Shown here: piece after piece, positions 12,006 through 23,318 of the stretch
Position numbering within the stretch: position 1 is the stretch's first letter
Layout of the letters: each line of letters opens with the position of its first letter
NCBI GenBank assembly: GCA_964036295.1
Contig: OZ038463.1
Coordinates: forward strand, 31,049,069 to 31,113,068
Direction of reading: 5' to 3'
Origin: Plumapathes pennacea
Lineage: Eukaryota > Cnidaria > Anthozoa > Antipatharia > Myriopathidae
Length of the DNA: 64,000 nucleotides
Position numbers and translations under genes: made by a program
The notes under the pieces: generated by a model
Databases searched by the model: none
What the model saw: the letters and a program-made list of their open reading frames with translations, nothing else
Told to the model about the DNA's origin: nothing

Positions 12006-13752
12006 CTAGAAATACGATAATTGCAGATATCCCCTCGCTCTGTAGTGGGTTTTCGGAATGCGGGGTTGTGTAGCGACGTCGCCAGTCGGCCGCTAAAAAA
12101 GTCGTTGTCGCAAGGCAATCTGGTTTAGTTCAGACAACGTGCACAGTCTGCAATTTTCGTGAACACCTGAGACAACTTTTACACGCAACTACAGAATACT
12201 CCCGAGATTTGAAAGCCAAGAAAAGCGCAACTAGAATCGTGACTCGATCAGTTTTGCACAGTCAACAAAGTCGATCTTCGATACCAAAATTTTTTATGAA
12301 TTTTAAGAAAAGCCGCGATTGCTCCAGCCAACGCTGTATCCTAACCACATACGTGTATGTTCTTTTTTTACTTTATCAATTTAATACGTTTCTCCGAGTG
12401 TAACAAATTTAGAACTGTCAAAGCGAGAGCCGCTTGTTTACGCGCTTTCGAAGTCTCGGGAATGTGTGAATTTTGGCAAGGATTCAATTTTGAACACAGC
12501 AACTTTTCAAACCGCGTTTGACGAATTTAAAATCTTTGATAGAAAAAAGAAATCAAGTCATCAAATAATACAAGTTTCGATTGTGTCGAGCGAGCAAACC
12601 CGGTCACTAAATACAAGGTCCGATTGTGTTGAGCAAGCAAATTTCGGCCACCCATAGACAATAATATACAGTAGACTGTAATTGTTTAATTTAGAAAGCA
12701 GTGGCCCCTGGCCGGGTATTTTCTACCTTAATAGCCTTCAGAAAGCAAGAGCACCTCAACCCGGTTACATTTCATCCTTGAATACAGTGTGTCAACAAAC
12801 ACGGCGAGAAAACTTCACAGCATTTCCATGTGTCAGACTGTCAGCGAAATTATGCAACTATGTCAGGAATCGGATGACACAATGTTGCACCAAGGCACTC
12901 TGAAATAGCTTTGAAAACTAGCGAAAAGATCACAGTATAATCCTACTTGGCCTTCATCACAGTTCCCGGGGCATCAAACGACAAAGTACACGGCGATTGT
13001 TGAAATACCATAATGATAACACGACTTTAAAATATCAAACGCGTACTGTACGTTAATTGATGTAATTTTTCAAAACTTACCGGTTCCTGAAAGCCATGGC
13101 TTTAGCTCTTTTCCAGCAAAGGAAACAAAACTCAAAACACTATTGTTTACGTCTTCAATGATTTCAAAATACACTGTATAGAGCAGTCCTCATACAGTAC
13201 GAAAATTCCACTTTCCATTGTATTGTGCGTCGTCATCTTGTCAAACTTGGATTCTGAAACTATATTCCTGTTATTGAAAAAGGTGAAAATTGCCACGGTG
13301 ATTGTTCGATTTCCACCAACTGTATTTTGCTATTCCTTGCCGAAGAAGTATCTGCGTTTTTAACACAATACTGGCGTCTGAAATTGTGTTCAGGTCCAAT
13401 CCGTTTCACGACTAGCAAGTTTGCCTCCCATACACTGGCAAAATATCCGGGCAGTTTACAGGCGTCCATCGAACTGCTTGGCCTTGTATCTGCATCTTGT
13501 TGTACAAAATCACTTCCGTTCGTACTTTACCGCATGTCACCAAGAAAGTGGCGGTTTACAGTTAAGCTGCCGATGTAACCTCGTCTGCAGTGGTCGCTCG
13601 ACGCGGATGGCCCTGGGGACAAGATCGTACGCCAGACAGACTGACAGACACACGAACATTAAATTTCGAGATGGCGACCCGCTTGGAATCTCCAAATAAG
13701 GCGATATTACTGCGTTAGCGTCGTGATTATTACCCTCGCTTACCCTCGGGGA
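12006..13752 (-). mobile_element. Helitron copy 2, reverse orientation
   Basis: On the plus strand it opens with CTAGAAATACGATAATTGC and closes with CCCTCGGGGA, the reversed 3' and 5' ends of this Helitron family. The other segmental copy is uninterrupted here (ACTAAGTA then AAAACACAAAG at about 32700), which fixes both ends. Fragments of the STPR-associated region lie near 13270-13400. No helicase or Rep domain is visible. Confidence 0.75.
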
Positions 13753-14702
13753 AAATACAAAGTAATAAAAAGTAAATAGAAATACAGTAAGTAAGCATGT
13801 GACAGGAAGTGGTAACAGAAGAGAGTCCCAGATGACAGTCGTTCCCTAAAGTACATCTGCTGCATCATCATTTGCTGCAAACTACGTCTCTTACATTAAA
13901 TTGTGATTGACATGTCCTGTCGGATTAGCCAATCAGAATTTTCCGTTTCTCCAGCATCGAGTAGGCTTCGGTACCTTATGCTAGCAATTTTAGCATTTTA
14001 GTGAGTTAAGTTAGGCATTAAGCATAACGCTGCTACTTTAGTGACATATTTGACCATTGAAAGTCGAAAGGACCTGGACCCAGTGACGATGACGAGGAAA
14101 AGAATACAGCGACATTAAACTAGGCTCAGTCCTCAGCCGTCGGCCGGTGTTTCGGCGCCCGCGATCCTCCCCACTATCGCGAAAGCTGCAAAGTACATCT
14201 CTACAAGCAAACAGCCAGTATTTCAAATTTTGATTAACCGTATCCTGTCGGATTAGCCAATCGAAATTTTCCGTTTCTCCAGCATGATCGGAGAATTAAT
14301 TTTATTATCCGTACGTACTACACGGATTCGAAGTCATGATGGATGATTAGGGCAAATAAACTGCATATTAAAATTCGTTATTCTGATCGGTGGAACTTCG
14401 GAGCACTCCAAATTGCCATTTGCAAGCTTTCAGTGGTTTTAGATTTTGAGCGATTTCATTATTAAACCGAGGCTTCTCGCACACGTCGCCGCCATGTTTC
14501 TTTGTTTTTGCCCTAATTACCCATCATGCATTCAAATCCGTGAAGGGCTTTATAAGTTGTGCGATTTGTAAGGATCGTAACTTCACTTTTAGTTGTCGTG
14601 AATACTTTTATCGATCCGTACGGATCGACGACTGTTCTTGCGACTCGTCTTCATTATCGTGATTTCACTTCGTTGTCTGAGGAGACAAGCAAGATGATGG
14701 AT

Positions 14703-14724
14703 CCCCCCCCCCCCCCCCCCCCCC
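14703..14724. repeat. Poly-C tract
   Basis: 22 consecutive C followed by A and more C. Length is likely unstable in assembly. Confidence 0.9.
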
Positions 14725-14741
14725 ACCCCCCAAGAAATAAC

Positions 14742-14957
14742 CGTTTTTCTTCGTAACTGCTTTTACCGGAAGCCGGTCGACTGAGACGTCAAACAATGCG
14801 GTCCTTTTAAATACTTCGCCAACATTCCCCAGGGTCTTAGTTTTCGAGATCTCGCAAACTAAGACCCCCGAAAATACGCTAAACAAATCGACCGTTTTTC
14901 TTCGTAACTGCTTTTACCGGTCGACCGAGACGTCAAGCAATGCGGTCCTTTTAAGTA
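14742..14957. repeat. About 70-bp direct repeat pair
   Basis: About 14742-14810 and 14889-14957 share ACCGTTTTTCTTCGTAACTG, CTTTTACCGG and GAGACGTCAA-CAATGCGGTCC. The second copy lies inside the inverted-repeat cassette described next. Confidence 0.75.
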
Positions 14958-15341
14958 AGCCCTCCAAGAGTGCTCTCACCGTCCCCGACAAGCCTGCTGC
15001 AGGAAAGAAAGGCACTTGCCACAAAAGTCCGTGGCGACCGAGCCGTGTGGTAAGAGCAGCGACGGATGTCCTCAACTTGTCACCGTGGATCGGCCTTACA
15101 GCGATGTCCACCACAGTGACAGACCACTGATTGTTTGCTTTTTAAATGACGAGCCCAAAGCCAAAGAGTGCAGGCTGTGCCGAACAGAGTTTCCCAGGAG
15201 GAAAACCATGGTGCCGTTCGACATGCTGTCCCATGAAGAAAAATGGCTCTACCCAGACCCGAACAATACATGTGCGAAACGTACTTCTGCATCTCGAAAA
15301 CTAAGACCCTGGGGAGTGTTCGCGAAATATTTGAAAGGACT
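14800..15341. repeat. Inverted-repeat cassette of about 540 bp
   Basis: The left arm 14800-14850 is mirrored by 15291-15341 over about 51 bases with a handful of mismatches. The arms include CAGGGTCTTAGTTTTCGAGAT and its complement. A smaller palindrome with the same GGGTCTTAGTTT motif sits at 14832-14868. Between the arms lies a coding fragment (15016-15290), so the cassette looks like a small transposable unit with captured sequence. Confidence 0.65.
15016..15290 (+). pseudogene. Coding fragment with CxxC motif inside inverted repeats
   Basis: An open frame whose middle reads like a real protein: a C-x10-C-x2-C arrangement (ending ECRLCRTEF) followed by a stretch ending FDMLSHEEKWLYPDP. 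The rest of the frame beyond the right repeat arm looks non-coding. It resembles the small zinc-binding segments seen in transposon-associated proteins of cnidarians, but I cannot name a family. There is no splice or promoter context, so a captured or decayed fragment is the best reading. Confidence 0.35.
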
Positions 15342-17434
15342 CCTTAAAATATTGGGTTACTGTGTGCTGCTCGGGACTGAAAACCCTTACCCTGCTTCAG
15401 ACCACAGTTTGTGATTTTCGATCCTATTTCAGACCAAATATCAAAATCTCTTACCCCAGACGAAAGGCTCAAAATCGATACCCTAGTTCAGACTAAAACG
15501 CTGAAACTTATGGGGCGGCACATAGTTATATGATGGAGTATCCCCGAGATTGAAACAAAGCAATAAAGTGTAAAGTACAGCTAGTACCTTCATAATAAAA
15601 CTACTAGCTCTTTTCTTCCAATTTCGTTTAAAAACTGAAATTTCACGAAAAATATTTGTTGAGAGAAAAAAATTCAATGGCCCTGTGGGAATTGAACTTA
15701 GACTAATTTGCATATGAATTTGTAAACACTCACAGGGAATGGATTTGTTTACGCTTCTTTTAATCGAGGTTAAATAGTTATTAAGCATAGTATCCCCCAA
15801 GACGAATTTCAGATCGCCACAGAAACTTTGGCTTGCAACTGATTCAACGGCTTCCGAGCTATTTGCGATTTAGTTTCGTAGCGGTTAACCTGAATGTGTG
15901 AACGTGACATGTGTAAAGCCATATCTTATTATTGTTCACGCATTGTTTTACGGCTCTTCGTTGCTTTCGTGGCCAACACGCTCCCGTTTTCTGACTTTAC
16001 GTTGGTTTCGGCCTATAGAATCTTCCAAGAAGTATTTTGTGTCGTCATACAAAATTTAGGCGACACCAATTTAGCGGTGAGAGAGTTATTTGCGACACTG
16101 TTCCGTTGCGGTATCTATCAAAATATGTGCAAAACCAATCAAAGCGCAATGTGAATTTGTCTTGCGGGCCGGGAATGGATTTTTTCGTTTCTTTCGGGAC
16201 AGAATTTGATATTATCTTGACAAAAAACCTTACCAAACAGCCACGGTATAAATGAGACAACACGGATCATGTACACAATTTAATTCATCAAGCTTTTTTT
16301 TTTTTTTTACCGCTATATTCAAAGCTTCCGACGCTGAAATCAACAGCACAAAACCAGCTAGGAGTAATTTTCGTCTAAACTTGTCCCCCTGTCAACAGAA
16401 AGTTTTGCTCAGCTCGAACGTCCACTCATCCAGAGTCACAACCACCTCGCTTCTCACTAACATAGGTTGGACATTAGCATGTCCTCCCAAAAAGATGCGT
16501 TCCACCCTTTCGTCCACACTAAAACGACAACAAACAACATCGTCTTCACACCGACAACGGAGGTTTCTGAAAACTCTTCCCATAGTGGAGACTTGAAAAA
16601 GCATGCGTTTTCAAATGAAAACGGATCAGCTGGACGGGTGAATTTGAAATTGGAGAGGTTTTCCAAGTGGTGCCACCAATCCGTTTGGACGGACGACTTC
16701 GAAAACGGCGATTAAAAATGTATTGGTGTGGACATGGACGTGGACGTGGGGCCTTGTAATTTGATCTAAATTTAAGTTTTGTTTCTCTGTTATCCGAAGC
16801 AACAGAAAAAGAAATTAAACCTTCTCGCTTTTCGTACAGCCCAACGTCGAGACCGAAGTCAGGAAGACCGAAGGGGGGGTGGTGGTTAAATTTAGAAGGT
16901 ACAATTTTTTTGGGGGGTAATTTTTTCTGACGTCGAGAAGAGTAGGGGGGTAAAAGTTTGAAATCATGTCCCTCTTAGAAAGGTACTACTAGAAAAGCTG
17001 TAACTCTAAAGAGACAACTAAGTATGGGCTTCAAAAAAATATCAGCGGCAAATAAAATTATCAACAGAAAGTATCCACGCGAAGATTACACAGAGATGTG
17101 CCCGCCTTTTCACGAAATAACTCGGTTGCAATTTTAAAAGGAAAGTTATGTTTACCGTTTCGCAAATTAGCAGTTTTTCAAAGTTACTATTTAGCGAAAA
17201 GCGCTTTAGAACTGATTTACCGTTTTCCTGGAGGGATTCTTCTCATCACCACAAAGCACAAGCAGTTATTGTTTCAGTGATTCATTTATTTTCGTATCAT
17301 TTTCGTTTCGTTTCGTTTCGCAAAACAGAATAAACCCATGCTGTGTAGGATCTTTCTGAAGGCATCTCTTGTTCCCGCGCGTGTTACGTTCTAGCAATTT
17401 TGTTGTGTTTTTAGCAGTTTGCCAAGGTTTCTTC
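15342..17434. other. Spacer downstream of the mucin gene; repeats only
   Basis: No supported exon on either strand. At about 16420-16740 a GC-richer, partly self-complementary segment (repeated AAACG, TTTCAAATGAAAACGG) looks like MITE debris. At about 15370-15510 several TTACCC..TTCAGAC phrases form a degenerate short repeat also seen near 21905. Confidence 0.4.
17285..17290 (-). promoter_or_regulatory. Candidate polyadenylation signal for the mucin-like gene
   Basis: AATAAA on the minus strand about 145 bases past the stop codon at 17435. Chosen by position only. Confidence 0.4.
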
Positions 17435-17491
17435 TTATATTGCGCACTCTTGTATTTCACTGGAGGCCCCTCTGTGGATATTCTTAAAAAC
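17435..17491 (-). CDS. Mucin-like gene, last coding exon
   Basis: A TATTGCAG acceptor is followed by 18 codons beginning VFKNIHRGASS and a TAA stop. The phase-0 entry matches the phase-0 end of the previous exon. The peptide is short and polar, as expected for the end of a cytoplasmic tail. Confidence 0.6.
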   Translation of the reverse strand, partial: VFKNIHRGASSEIQECAI

Positions 17492-20150
17492 CTGCAATAA
17501 TACAGAAAACAGCTATTTTACAGATTACCCAAGACCGACATTGAAAAACAACAACAACAACAACAGCAGCAAAGAAACAAACGAGTGATAACGCGGAGAG
17601 ACTAGTCGGAGACAAATGACACAGAGACAAGCTACTTGCAGTTAGCCCTCTATCGAAAAGTGAGAGAAATCAACTGGGATGGGAAAATTCTGGCGTTTTT
17701 GTTTTATATTTGTCGTGTATATTCATCTGTTGCTCGGTTATATCAGATGTAGACTGACAGATATTCTATTACTTTGTGATCTCACCAGCACTTCATCTAA
17801 TTGTTTAACCTCCTGTTGGTGATCATAATTTTGTTCCTCTTCTCCACGCAGTCTTTGAACCTTCACGGGGATAAGTGTTCCCGCTGTACTTGCTGGCTGA
17901 TTCAACATTCCCATTGGCAGATCGTCGCCCCAATAAGAGACTTGGCCATGGTTCAGATCAAAGGATTTTCGACGTCTGGACCTCGCGCAAATCTAAAAAA
18001 ACAAACGTATGTACCATGAAGTCTTGCTTCTGAAAACATTTTTTTTGAGGGAGTGGGGGGGGGGGGGGGGGGGGGGGTGGGGAGAAGAAAAAGCTATCTC
18101 CGTGGTACCATGCTTAGCCGCTATGCTGAACTCTCTAATATACTTAGATGGGATCCCAACAAAGTAGTCCATCTCTTCCTGGCCTAATATAGTTATAATC
18201 CTGATCTTATGTAACGTGAACACGACGTGCAAAAAGTAGCATGTCTTGGGCGTGACTGTCGAAATACCTCGAAAGACTTGTTATCATCTGGACTATTTAA
18301 ATTAGGAAGTAAAAATAATTATAAGCTCGCAGTGTCCGGCTTGTTTTAGTATTCTTCATGTTGGCGCTCCCTAAGCCAATCAGCGCCCAAAATGTACAAC
18401 CAGTGATATGAGGCCCATAACTCTTTGCTTGTCTAATAACGGCAGTACGCTGAATTAGAACTGATTTTTTTTAGTTTCAGCAAGAAATACTTCACGAATT
18501 GACTCGAAAGGCAACTGATCTATTTTTCTGGGCAATTCTTTGAGAAAATACGCTCGTCGATTTACTCCAAGATGTTAAGCTAGTCGTACGCAAAAGATCC
18601 TGCTTTTTTGCTTGGTTACCCACAAGGCAACTGGATCCAGACTTATTCAAATTACTCGTGATGGATTATGTGTTCATCACAAAAGTTCATCTAATATGTC
18701 TTCTTATGTAAAATAAGGGTTAAATGTTTCAGAATGTATTTGAAAGAAGAATCAAAGCCCCACCACTAACCACCAAAACAAAAGGAACTTAAATTACTTA
18801 CCCTGTAACTCAGTATCACAACGAAAACAAGTACAATCACTCCTCCTGCAGTTGCTATCACTATAATCTTCCACAATGTCCACCATTCGTTGGTAATAGG
18901 AGTTGACACCATAGTTGATGTAGTCCTATTGGAAGTAGGAGTGGACGCGACAGTTGATGTCGTTGTCTTCGTAATAGGAGTGGACATCACAGTTGATGTA
19001 GTTGTATTGGTAATAGGAGTTGACACCACAGTTGATGTAGTTGTATTGGTAATAGGAGTGGACATCACACTTGATGTAGTTGTATTGGTAATAGGAGTGG
19101 ACACCACAGTTGATGTAGTTGTATTGGTAATAGGAGTGGACATCACAGTTGATGTAGTTGTATTGGTAATAGGAGTGGACACCACAGTTGATGTAGTTGT
19201 ATTGGTAATAGGAGTTGACACCATAGTTGATGTAGTCCTATTGAAAGTAGGAGTGGACGCGACAGTTGATGTAGTTGTATTGGTAATAGGAGTGGACACC
19301 ACAGTTGATGTAGTTGTATTGGTAATAGGAGTGGACACCATAGATGATGTAGTTGTATTGGTAATAGGATTGGACACTACAGTTGATGTAGTTGTATTGG
19401 TAATAGGAGTGGACACCACAGTTGTTGTAGTTGTATTGGTAATAGGAGTGGACATCACAGTTGATGTAGTTGTTTTAGTAGTAGGAGTGGACATCATAGT
19501 TGATGTACTCCTACTGGTAGTAGGAGTGGACGCCATAGTTGATGTAGTTGTATTGGTAATAGGAGTAGTCATCACAGTTGATATAGTCCTATCGTTAGCA
19601 GTAGGAGTGGACATCACAGTTGATGTAGTTGTATTGGTAATTGGAGCGGACATCACAGTTGATGTAGTTGTATTGGTAATAGGACTGGACACCATAGATG
19701 ATGTAGTTGTATTGGTAATAGGATTGGACACCACAGTTGATGTAGTTGCACTGGTACTAGTACTGGACACCACAGTTGATGTAGTTGCACTGGTACTAGT
19801 ACTGGACACCACAGTTGATGTAGTTGTATTGGTCATAGGATTGGACACCACAGTTGATGTAGTTCTATTGGTAATAGGAGTGGACACCACAGTTGATGTA
19901 GTTGCACTGGTACTAGTACTGGACACCACAGTTGATGTAGTTGTATTGGTCATAGGATTGGACATCCCTGTTGATGTAGCCCGGTTGGCAAGGGGATTGG
20001 ACAGCACAATTGATGTAGGTGCATTGGTATTGGAAGCTGATAAAACAGTTGATGCCACAGCTGATTGAGTCACATTAGTGATGTGAGGGAATTTTGTAGT
20101 TGATGTAGTTGCTTTGGCACTGGTTAGGATCGCAGTAGTTGTTGTATTAC
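17435..20150 (-). CDS. Mucin-like type I membrane protein (3 exons seen)
   Basis: The model joins exons 18802-20150, 17786-17992 and 17435-17491 on the minus strand. Splice phases agree (phase 1 in, then 0 and 0), with consensus donors GTAAGT and GTGAGA and acceptors after pyrimidine tracts. The protein has a Thr/Ser-rich ectodomain of about 28 thirteen-residue repeats. Most repeats carry an Asn-Thr-Thr or Asn-Arg-Thr sequon plus many O-glycosylation candidates. A single membrane helix (VIATAGGVIVLVFVVIL) and a basic stop-transfer cluster (CARSRRRKS) follow, then a cytoplasmic tail of about 88 residues. The ectodomain begins with a split codon, so a signal-peptide exon lies upstream; the phase-compatible exon at 27549-27603 is the best candidate. 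Likely a surface or epithelial mucin. No EGF, SEA or other named domain is seen. Confidence 0.75.
17786..17992 (-). CDS. Mucin-like gene, cytoplasmic-tail exon
   Basis: Exactly 69 codons between a TTTTTTTAG acceptor and a GTGAGA donor, phase 0 at both ends. The exon starts ICARSRRRKSFDLNHGQ, a basic stop-transfer segment continuing directly from the membrane helix. It then becomes acidic and Gln-rich (EEEQNYDHQQ). No ITAM, TIR or SH3-type motif was recognised; a WGDD and several Ser/Thr/Tyr could be phosphorylated. Confidence 0.7.
18055..18077. repeat. Poly-G tract in intron
   Basis: 23 consecutive G in the intron of the mucin-like gene, at the edge of a G-rich stretch. Confidence 0.9.
18802..20150 (-). 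CDS. Mucin-like gene, repeat and membrane exon
   Basis: One 1,349-base exon from a TTGTCTCAG acceptor (phase 1) to a GTAAGT donor (phase 0), fully open. The first roughly 60 residues are Thr/Ser/Ala-rich and irregular. Next come about 28 repeats of the type STPITNTTTSTVV, with variants such as SSTSTSATTSTVV and STPTFNRTTSTMV, and one 14-residue unit. The exon ends with EWWTLWKI and the membrane helix. The open reading extends upstream of the first apparent start codon to the acceptor, so that codon is internal. Confidence 0.8.
18887..19996. repeat. 39-bp coding minisatellite
   Basis: A tandem array of 39-base units (about 28, one of 42 bases), each encoding 13 residues on the minus strand. 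Neighbouring units differ by a few bases. Some variants recur as groups, suggesting expansion by unequal exchange of multi-unit blocks. Confidence 0.9.
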
Positions 20151-21202
20151 CTGAGACAAGATGTAGCGCTGAACCTGTGTGGAATAGACGAATGCTTTTT
20201 ACTGACAGTCTTTCAAAAGGCTTTAGAATTTACTGCCTGTATTAGTTGTTATTATGGTGCAGGTCAGCTAAACAGAGCCCATTGTCTAAATGTATTTGTG
20301 TTTTAAGTATGGTAGATTGAACTGAAAATGTTTCAGTTCAAATTTCCAACAGGCAAATTTGGATCGTGTGCGGCCGACACCCTGGTAACTTAAATTCTCA
20401 ATTGATTGCCTTAACCTTCCTTGGAAGGTGCCTGATTTCTCTCCAGAGGATTATGACTGAGATTTTGCTTAGATCGGAGGCTTTAACTGAATATCCCAGA
20501 TGGGATTCAAAATCAACCATTATGGCTAAAACTGCCTCTTTCTTAACCGTTATCAATCTACACCAATCGGCTTAATAAAAAATGATGCAGATAAAGCGAC
20601 CACCAAAAGAAACCAATGTTGATTATTCACAGAATAAATATCTTTTTAACGGTCTTGGATTGTAGGTTGTGGGTAACTCAGTTTAACTTACAAAAGACAT
20701 AATAATATCTGATATTTGTTGTTTGCGCAATTTCCTTAAGGTAGTGTTAAAACCACAAAAGTTCAGTAATATGCGGAATCTTGACTGCATATGTTATTCG
20801 TTTAATTAAAGTAGAAGTATGCTCTGAGTGGAAGCATCATACAGAGATGAAATAAGAATAACTACATTTAGTTGTTTTTTGTGTCAGGTTTTGGGTAATT
20901 TATCTGATAATTAATATTTGTATAAGTACCAAAGGGCACGATTACGAATTTTTTTATTTAGCTATTTCAAGATAATATAAACATAAAAACGTTGGGACAA
21001 TATCACGTTTCTTCCACACTGGGGAAACCAAGTGAACTACATATATGTGAGTTGAAAGGCGCGCATTGGGCTCTTTGCACGGAAACTGGCACGAGCTTCA
21101 AAGCGAGGCTGTCCTGGCATAATTGAGAAAGCTATCTCGGAAATTTGTGCACGTAACCCCACATGAAACAAGTGGATATCTTCTGAAGACGCCCTTGTAT
21201 TT
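20151..21202. other. Intron or 5' region of the mucin-like gene; nothing else recognised
   Basis: AT-rich. No exon with both splice sites and compatible phase was found on the minus strand. Confidence 0.4.
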
Positions 21203-21482
21203 TAAATAAATAATAAATAAATATCGTTTATTTAAAGTTGAAGCATTAGGGAGTGGTTGCCCATTCTCCCCAGCCAGAGGCTCATTTTCCAAATGTCCGA
21301 CCGGTGGAATACCTGTAGAAAGAAGACAGGTTCAGAAGGGATAAACCGTTGGAGTTGTCTCCTCGGATGAAAAACCTTCTTACTGCTGCCGGCCGTGGGA
21401 ATTGAACCCACGACCTCCTGGCTTGGAGCTTCATTATGGATTCAGGTCCACCACCTTCAAGCCGCTCGGCCACCAAGTCAGT
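21203..21482 (-). mobile_element. tRNA-derived SINE
   Basis: On the minus strand, an A box (GGCCGAGCGG, plus 21462-21471) and a B box (GGTTCAATTCC, plus 21398-21408) form a tRNA-Ser/Leu-like head. An unrelated body follows, ending in a TTTA-rich tail (about 21203-21234). Acceptor-stem halves do not pair and the anticodon arm is one base short, so it is a SINE, not a tRNA gene. Confidence 0.65.
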
Positions 21483-22295
21483 ACGGAATTTCGTGTAAGG
21501 TTAGCCTCACTTTGAATCTAGGATGGCGACACTGTGGAGTGAGCGAATACAGGTGTCCCACATATTTTGTCCAGGATTGTAACATATTATGTACCGAAAG
21601 TTTCGAAATTCGCACATACCCGTACGGGCACTAAATGTATCTATTTGTCTAGTGATAAAATTTCAAACCAGTACCTTGATCGAAGCAACGCTTCAAAAAC
21701 TTTAGCGAGATGTTTCTATCACGTAATGGAGCAACATCCGGAGATCGATCTGCCACGTGCAGTTGGACATCGACGAATGAACGTTCTGCTTGCAAGTTCC
21801 TCTGTCAAGCACTTAACACACGCCGTACGCACGGCTGAATCGAAGCTAAGCGATTTTCCCTAAATGTGGTAATAAATTTGGATGGGGTGCCGCCGTCTGG
21901 GTCTAAAAACCCTTACCCTATTTCAGAGCAATACGCAAAATCTACTACCATATTCCGGACCAAAAAACTCAAAATCGATTATTTATGGAGTACGGGTGTT
22001 ATTTATGGAGTACGAGTATTGATAACTTTCCCGGATGAAAGTTGATTGAACTATCAACTTCTGCGCCGATACCTTACTCGCAAGTTTTCTTCTCGAATGA
22101 AATGGGAGTGTGAATAATTCAATGGGGAGGTTAGATGAGCGCTTGCGCAGATTCTGAGTATAACGATTTAGCGATATCAATATTCATGGCCATTGTTTGT
22201 TTAATTTATTTGATTATTTATTTATTTATTTATTTGATTATTTGATTTTTATATGATGATAAACATTCTTCCAGCGTTGAATAGAGTTTGCATTC

Positions 22296-23318
22296 CATTG
22301 GCAGAAATATCGGACAAGATGGCCGCCCCGCATGCGCATTGACGCACACAATCCGTTGGCTCTCTCTCAGATCAATAAAGGAAAATGTATGGGAGAGATG
22401 ACAAATTGCATAATTACTTGTTCCTGACAAAAAACCAGCAAAATGTCCAGCTCGGTAGTTGTAGTTATGACTTAAAGACATCGTTTTAACCGTAGCTCGG
22501 TACAGTATTTCGAGTCCTTCATTCTTCTTTCGAGCGGTAAAACTTACCTTCATTTCACGCTCTGTGAGCACACTGTTTCTTTGTAATTTTCGCAATTAAG
22601 CTACATTTCATGTCTTCCGATGACTTGCTTGTGTCGGGTACAGTTTGAAGAAGCTTTATAGAGTCCGTAGAGCCCAAAATGACCTTCGTCTTTTGAGCAT
22701 TAATCTCTTCTCTAAGCCAAAATATATTGCCATGTTTCCTCTAACTCGATGCCGTTATGGAAGGCCCGTAGGCGAAGAAACCACGACCGTGAGATCAATC
22801 TGCCATGTTTTCTGGCCGCCATGTTTTGTTATGTCAGTTCCTAGTCCTCCTCAGTCTTAAGTAAGGGTGCCTGACTGTTTTGGTAGGAACGGGGAGGGTT
22901 TTTGTGGAGTTTTTGCCGATTTGCAGGACAGTCATGTCCGAGGTCAAAGGTAATTTTACAGACTATGACAGTTATTTGCTGCAGGAGATCTAGTGCAGTG
23001 TTTCAAAACATATTTCTAGCTTTGGACAGCACTGTTCAGCTATAACAATCAGAATCACAAACGCTGACATTTGTTGACACTGTTCTTGGTCGTTATTTGT
23101 ACCGAGCAGTCAAATCTGGCAGTTTCCCAACGTTTCCATATTATTATTAATGGCAGTATTTCGAATCTAAAATTGATAAGCGCTGCTTGTGATGTACTAA
23201 AAATGCTCAATACATTCTTCTGGCCAACTTTCTCGCACAATTTAGCGGTTTATTGAAAAACTAAGGGAATAACCGCTGACATCGGCGTGCGGGCTAAAAA
23301 TGTCCAACATTTCTCCTG
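22296..23318. other. About 1.0-kb segment present only in segmental copy 2
   Basis: Copy 1 reads straight from TTGAATAGAGTTTGCATTC into TTTAGATTTGTCTG (about 4870-4895), whereas copy 2 has about 1,020 extra bases. No terminal repeats or protein family are recognisable, so insertion here and deletion in copy 1 cannot be told apart. Confidence 0.5.

Larger units (their letters stand above)
4620..14675. repeat. Segmental duplication, copy 1
   Basis: Long stretches match 21985-34765 in the same order and orientation. Examples are 4627-4985 with 21990-23415, 5785-6110 with 23465-24020, 7150-7450 with 24650-24950, 9738-10080 with 25395-25860, 10310-10750 with 27470-27920, 10870-12005 with 31614-32705, and 13755-14675 with 32706-34765. 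Copy-specific insertions include 4985-5780 and the Helitron at 12006-13752. No complete gene is seen inside, only orphan first exons and mobile elements. Confidence 0.8.

Noticed and set aside
18890-20068. 392-codon plus-strand open frame of GVDTTVDVVVLVI repeats opposite the mucin exon
   Set aside because: The 39-base repeat unit is a multiple of three, so all copies stay open in one antisense frame. There is no membrane, signal or splice context, and the minus-strand reading has splice sites, a membrane helix and a tail.
21386-21478. Possible tRNA-Ser/Leu gene on the minus strand
   Set aside because: A and B boxes are present but the acceptor-stem halves do not pair, the anticodon arm is one base short, and a SINE body and TTTA tail follow.
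22230-22595. 121-codon minus-strand frame
   Set aside because: No recognisable domain or splice context, and it ends in low-complexity TTTA repeats.
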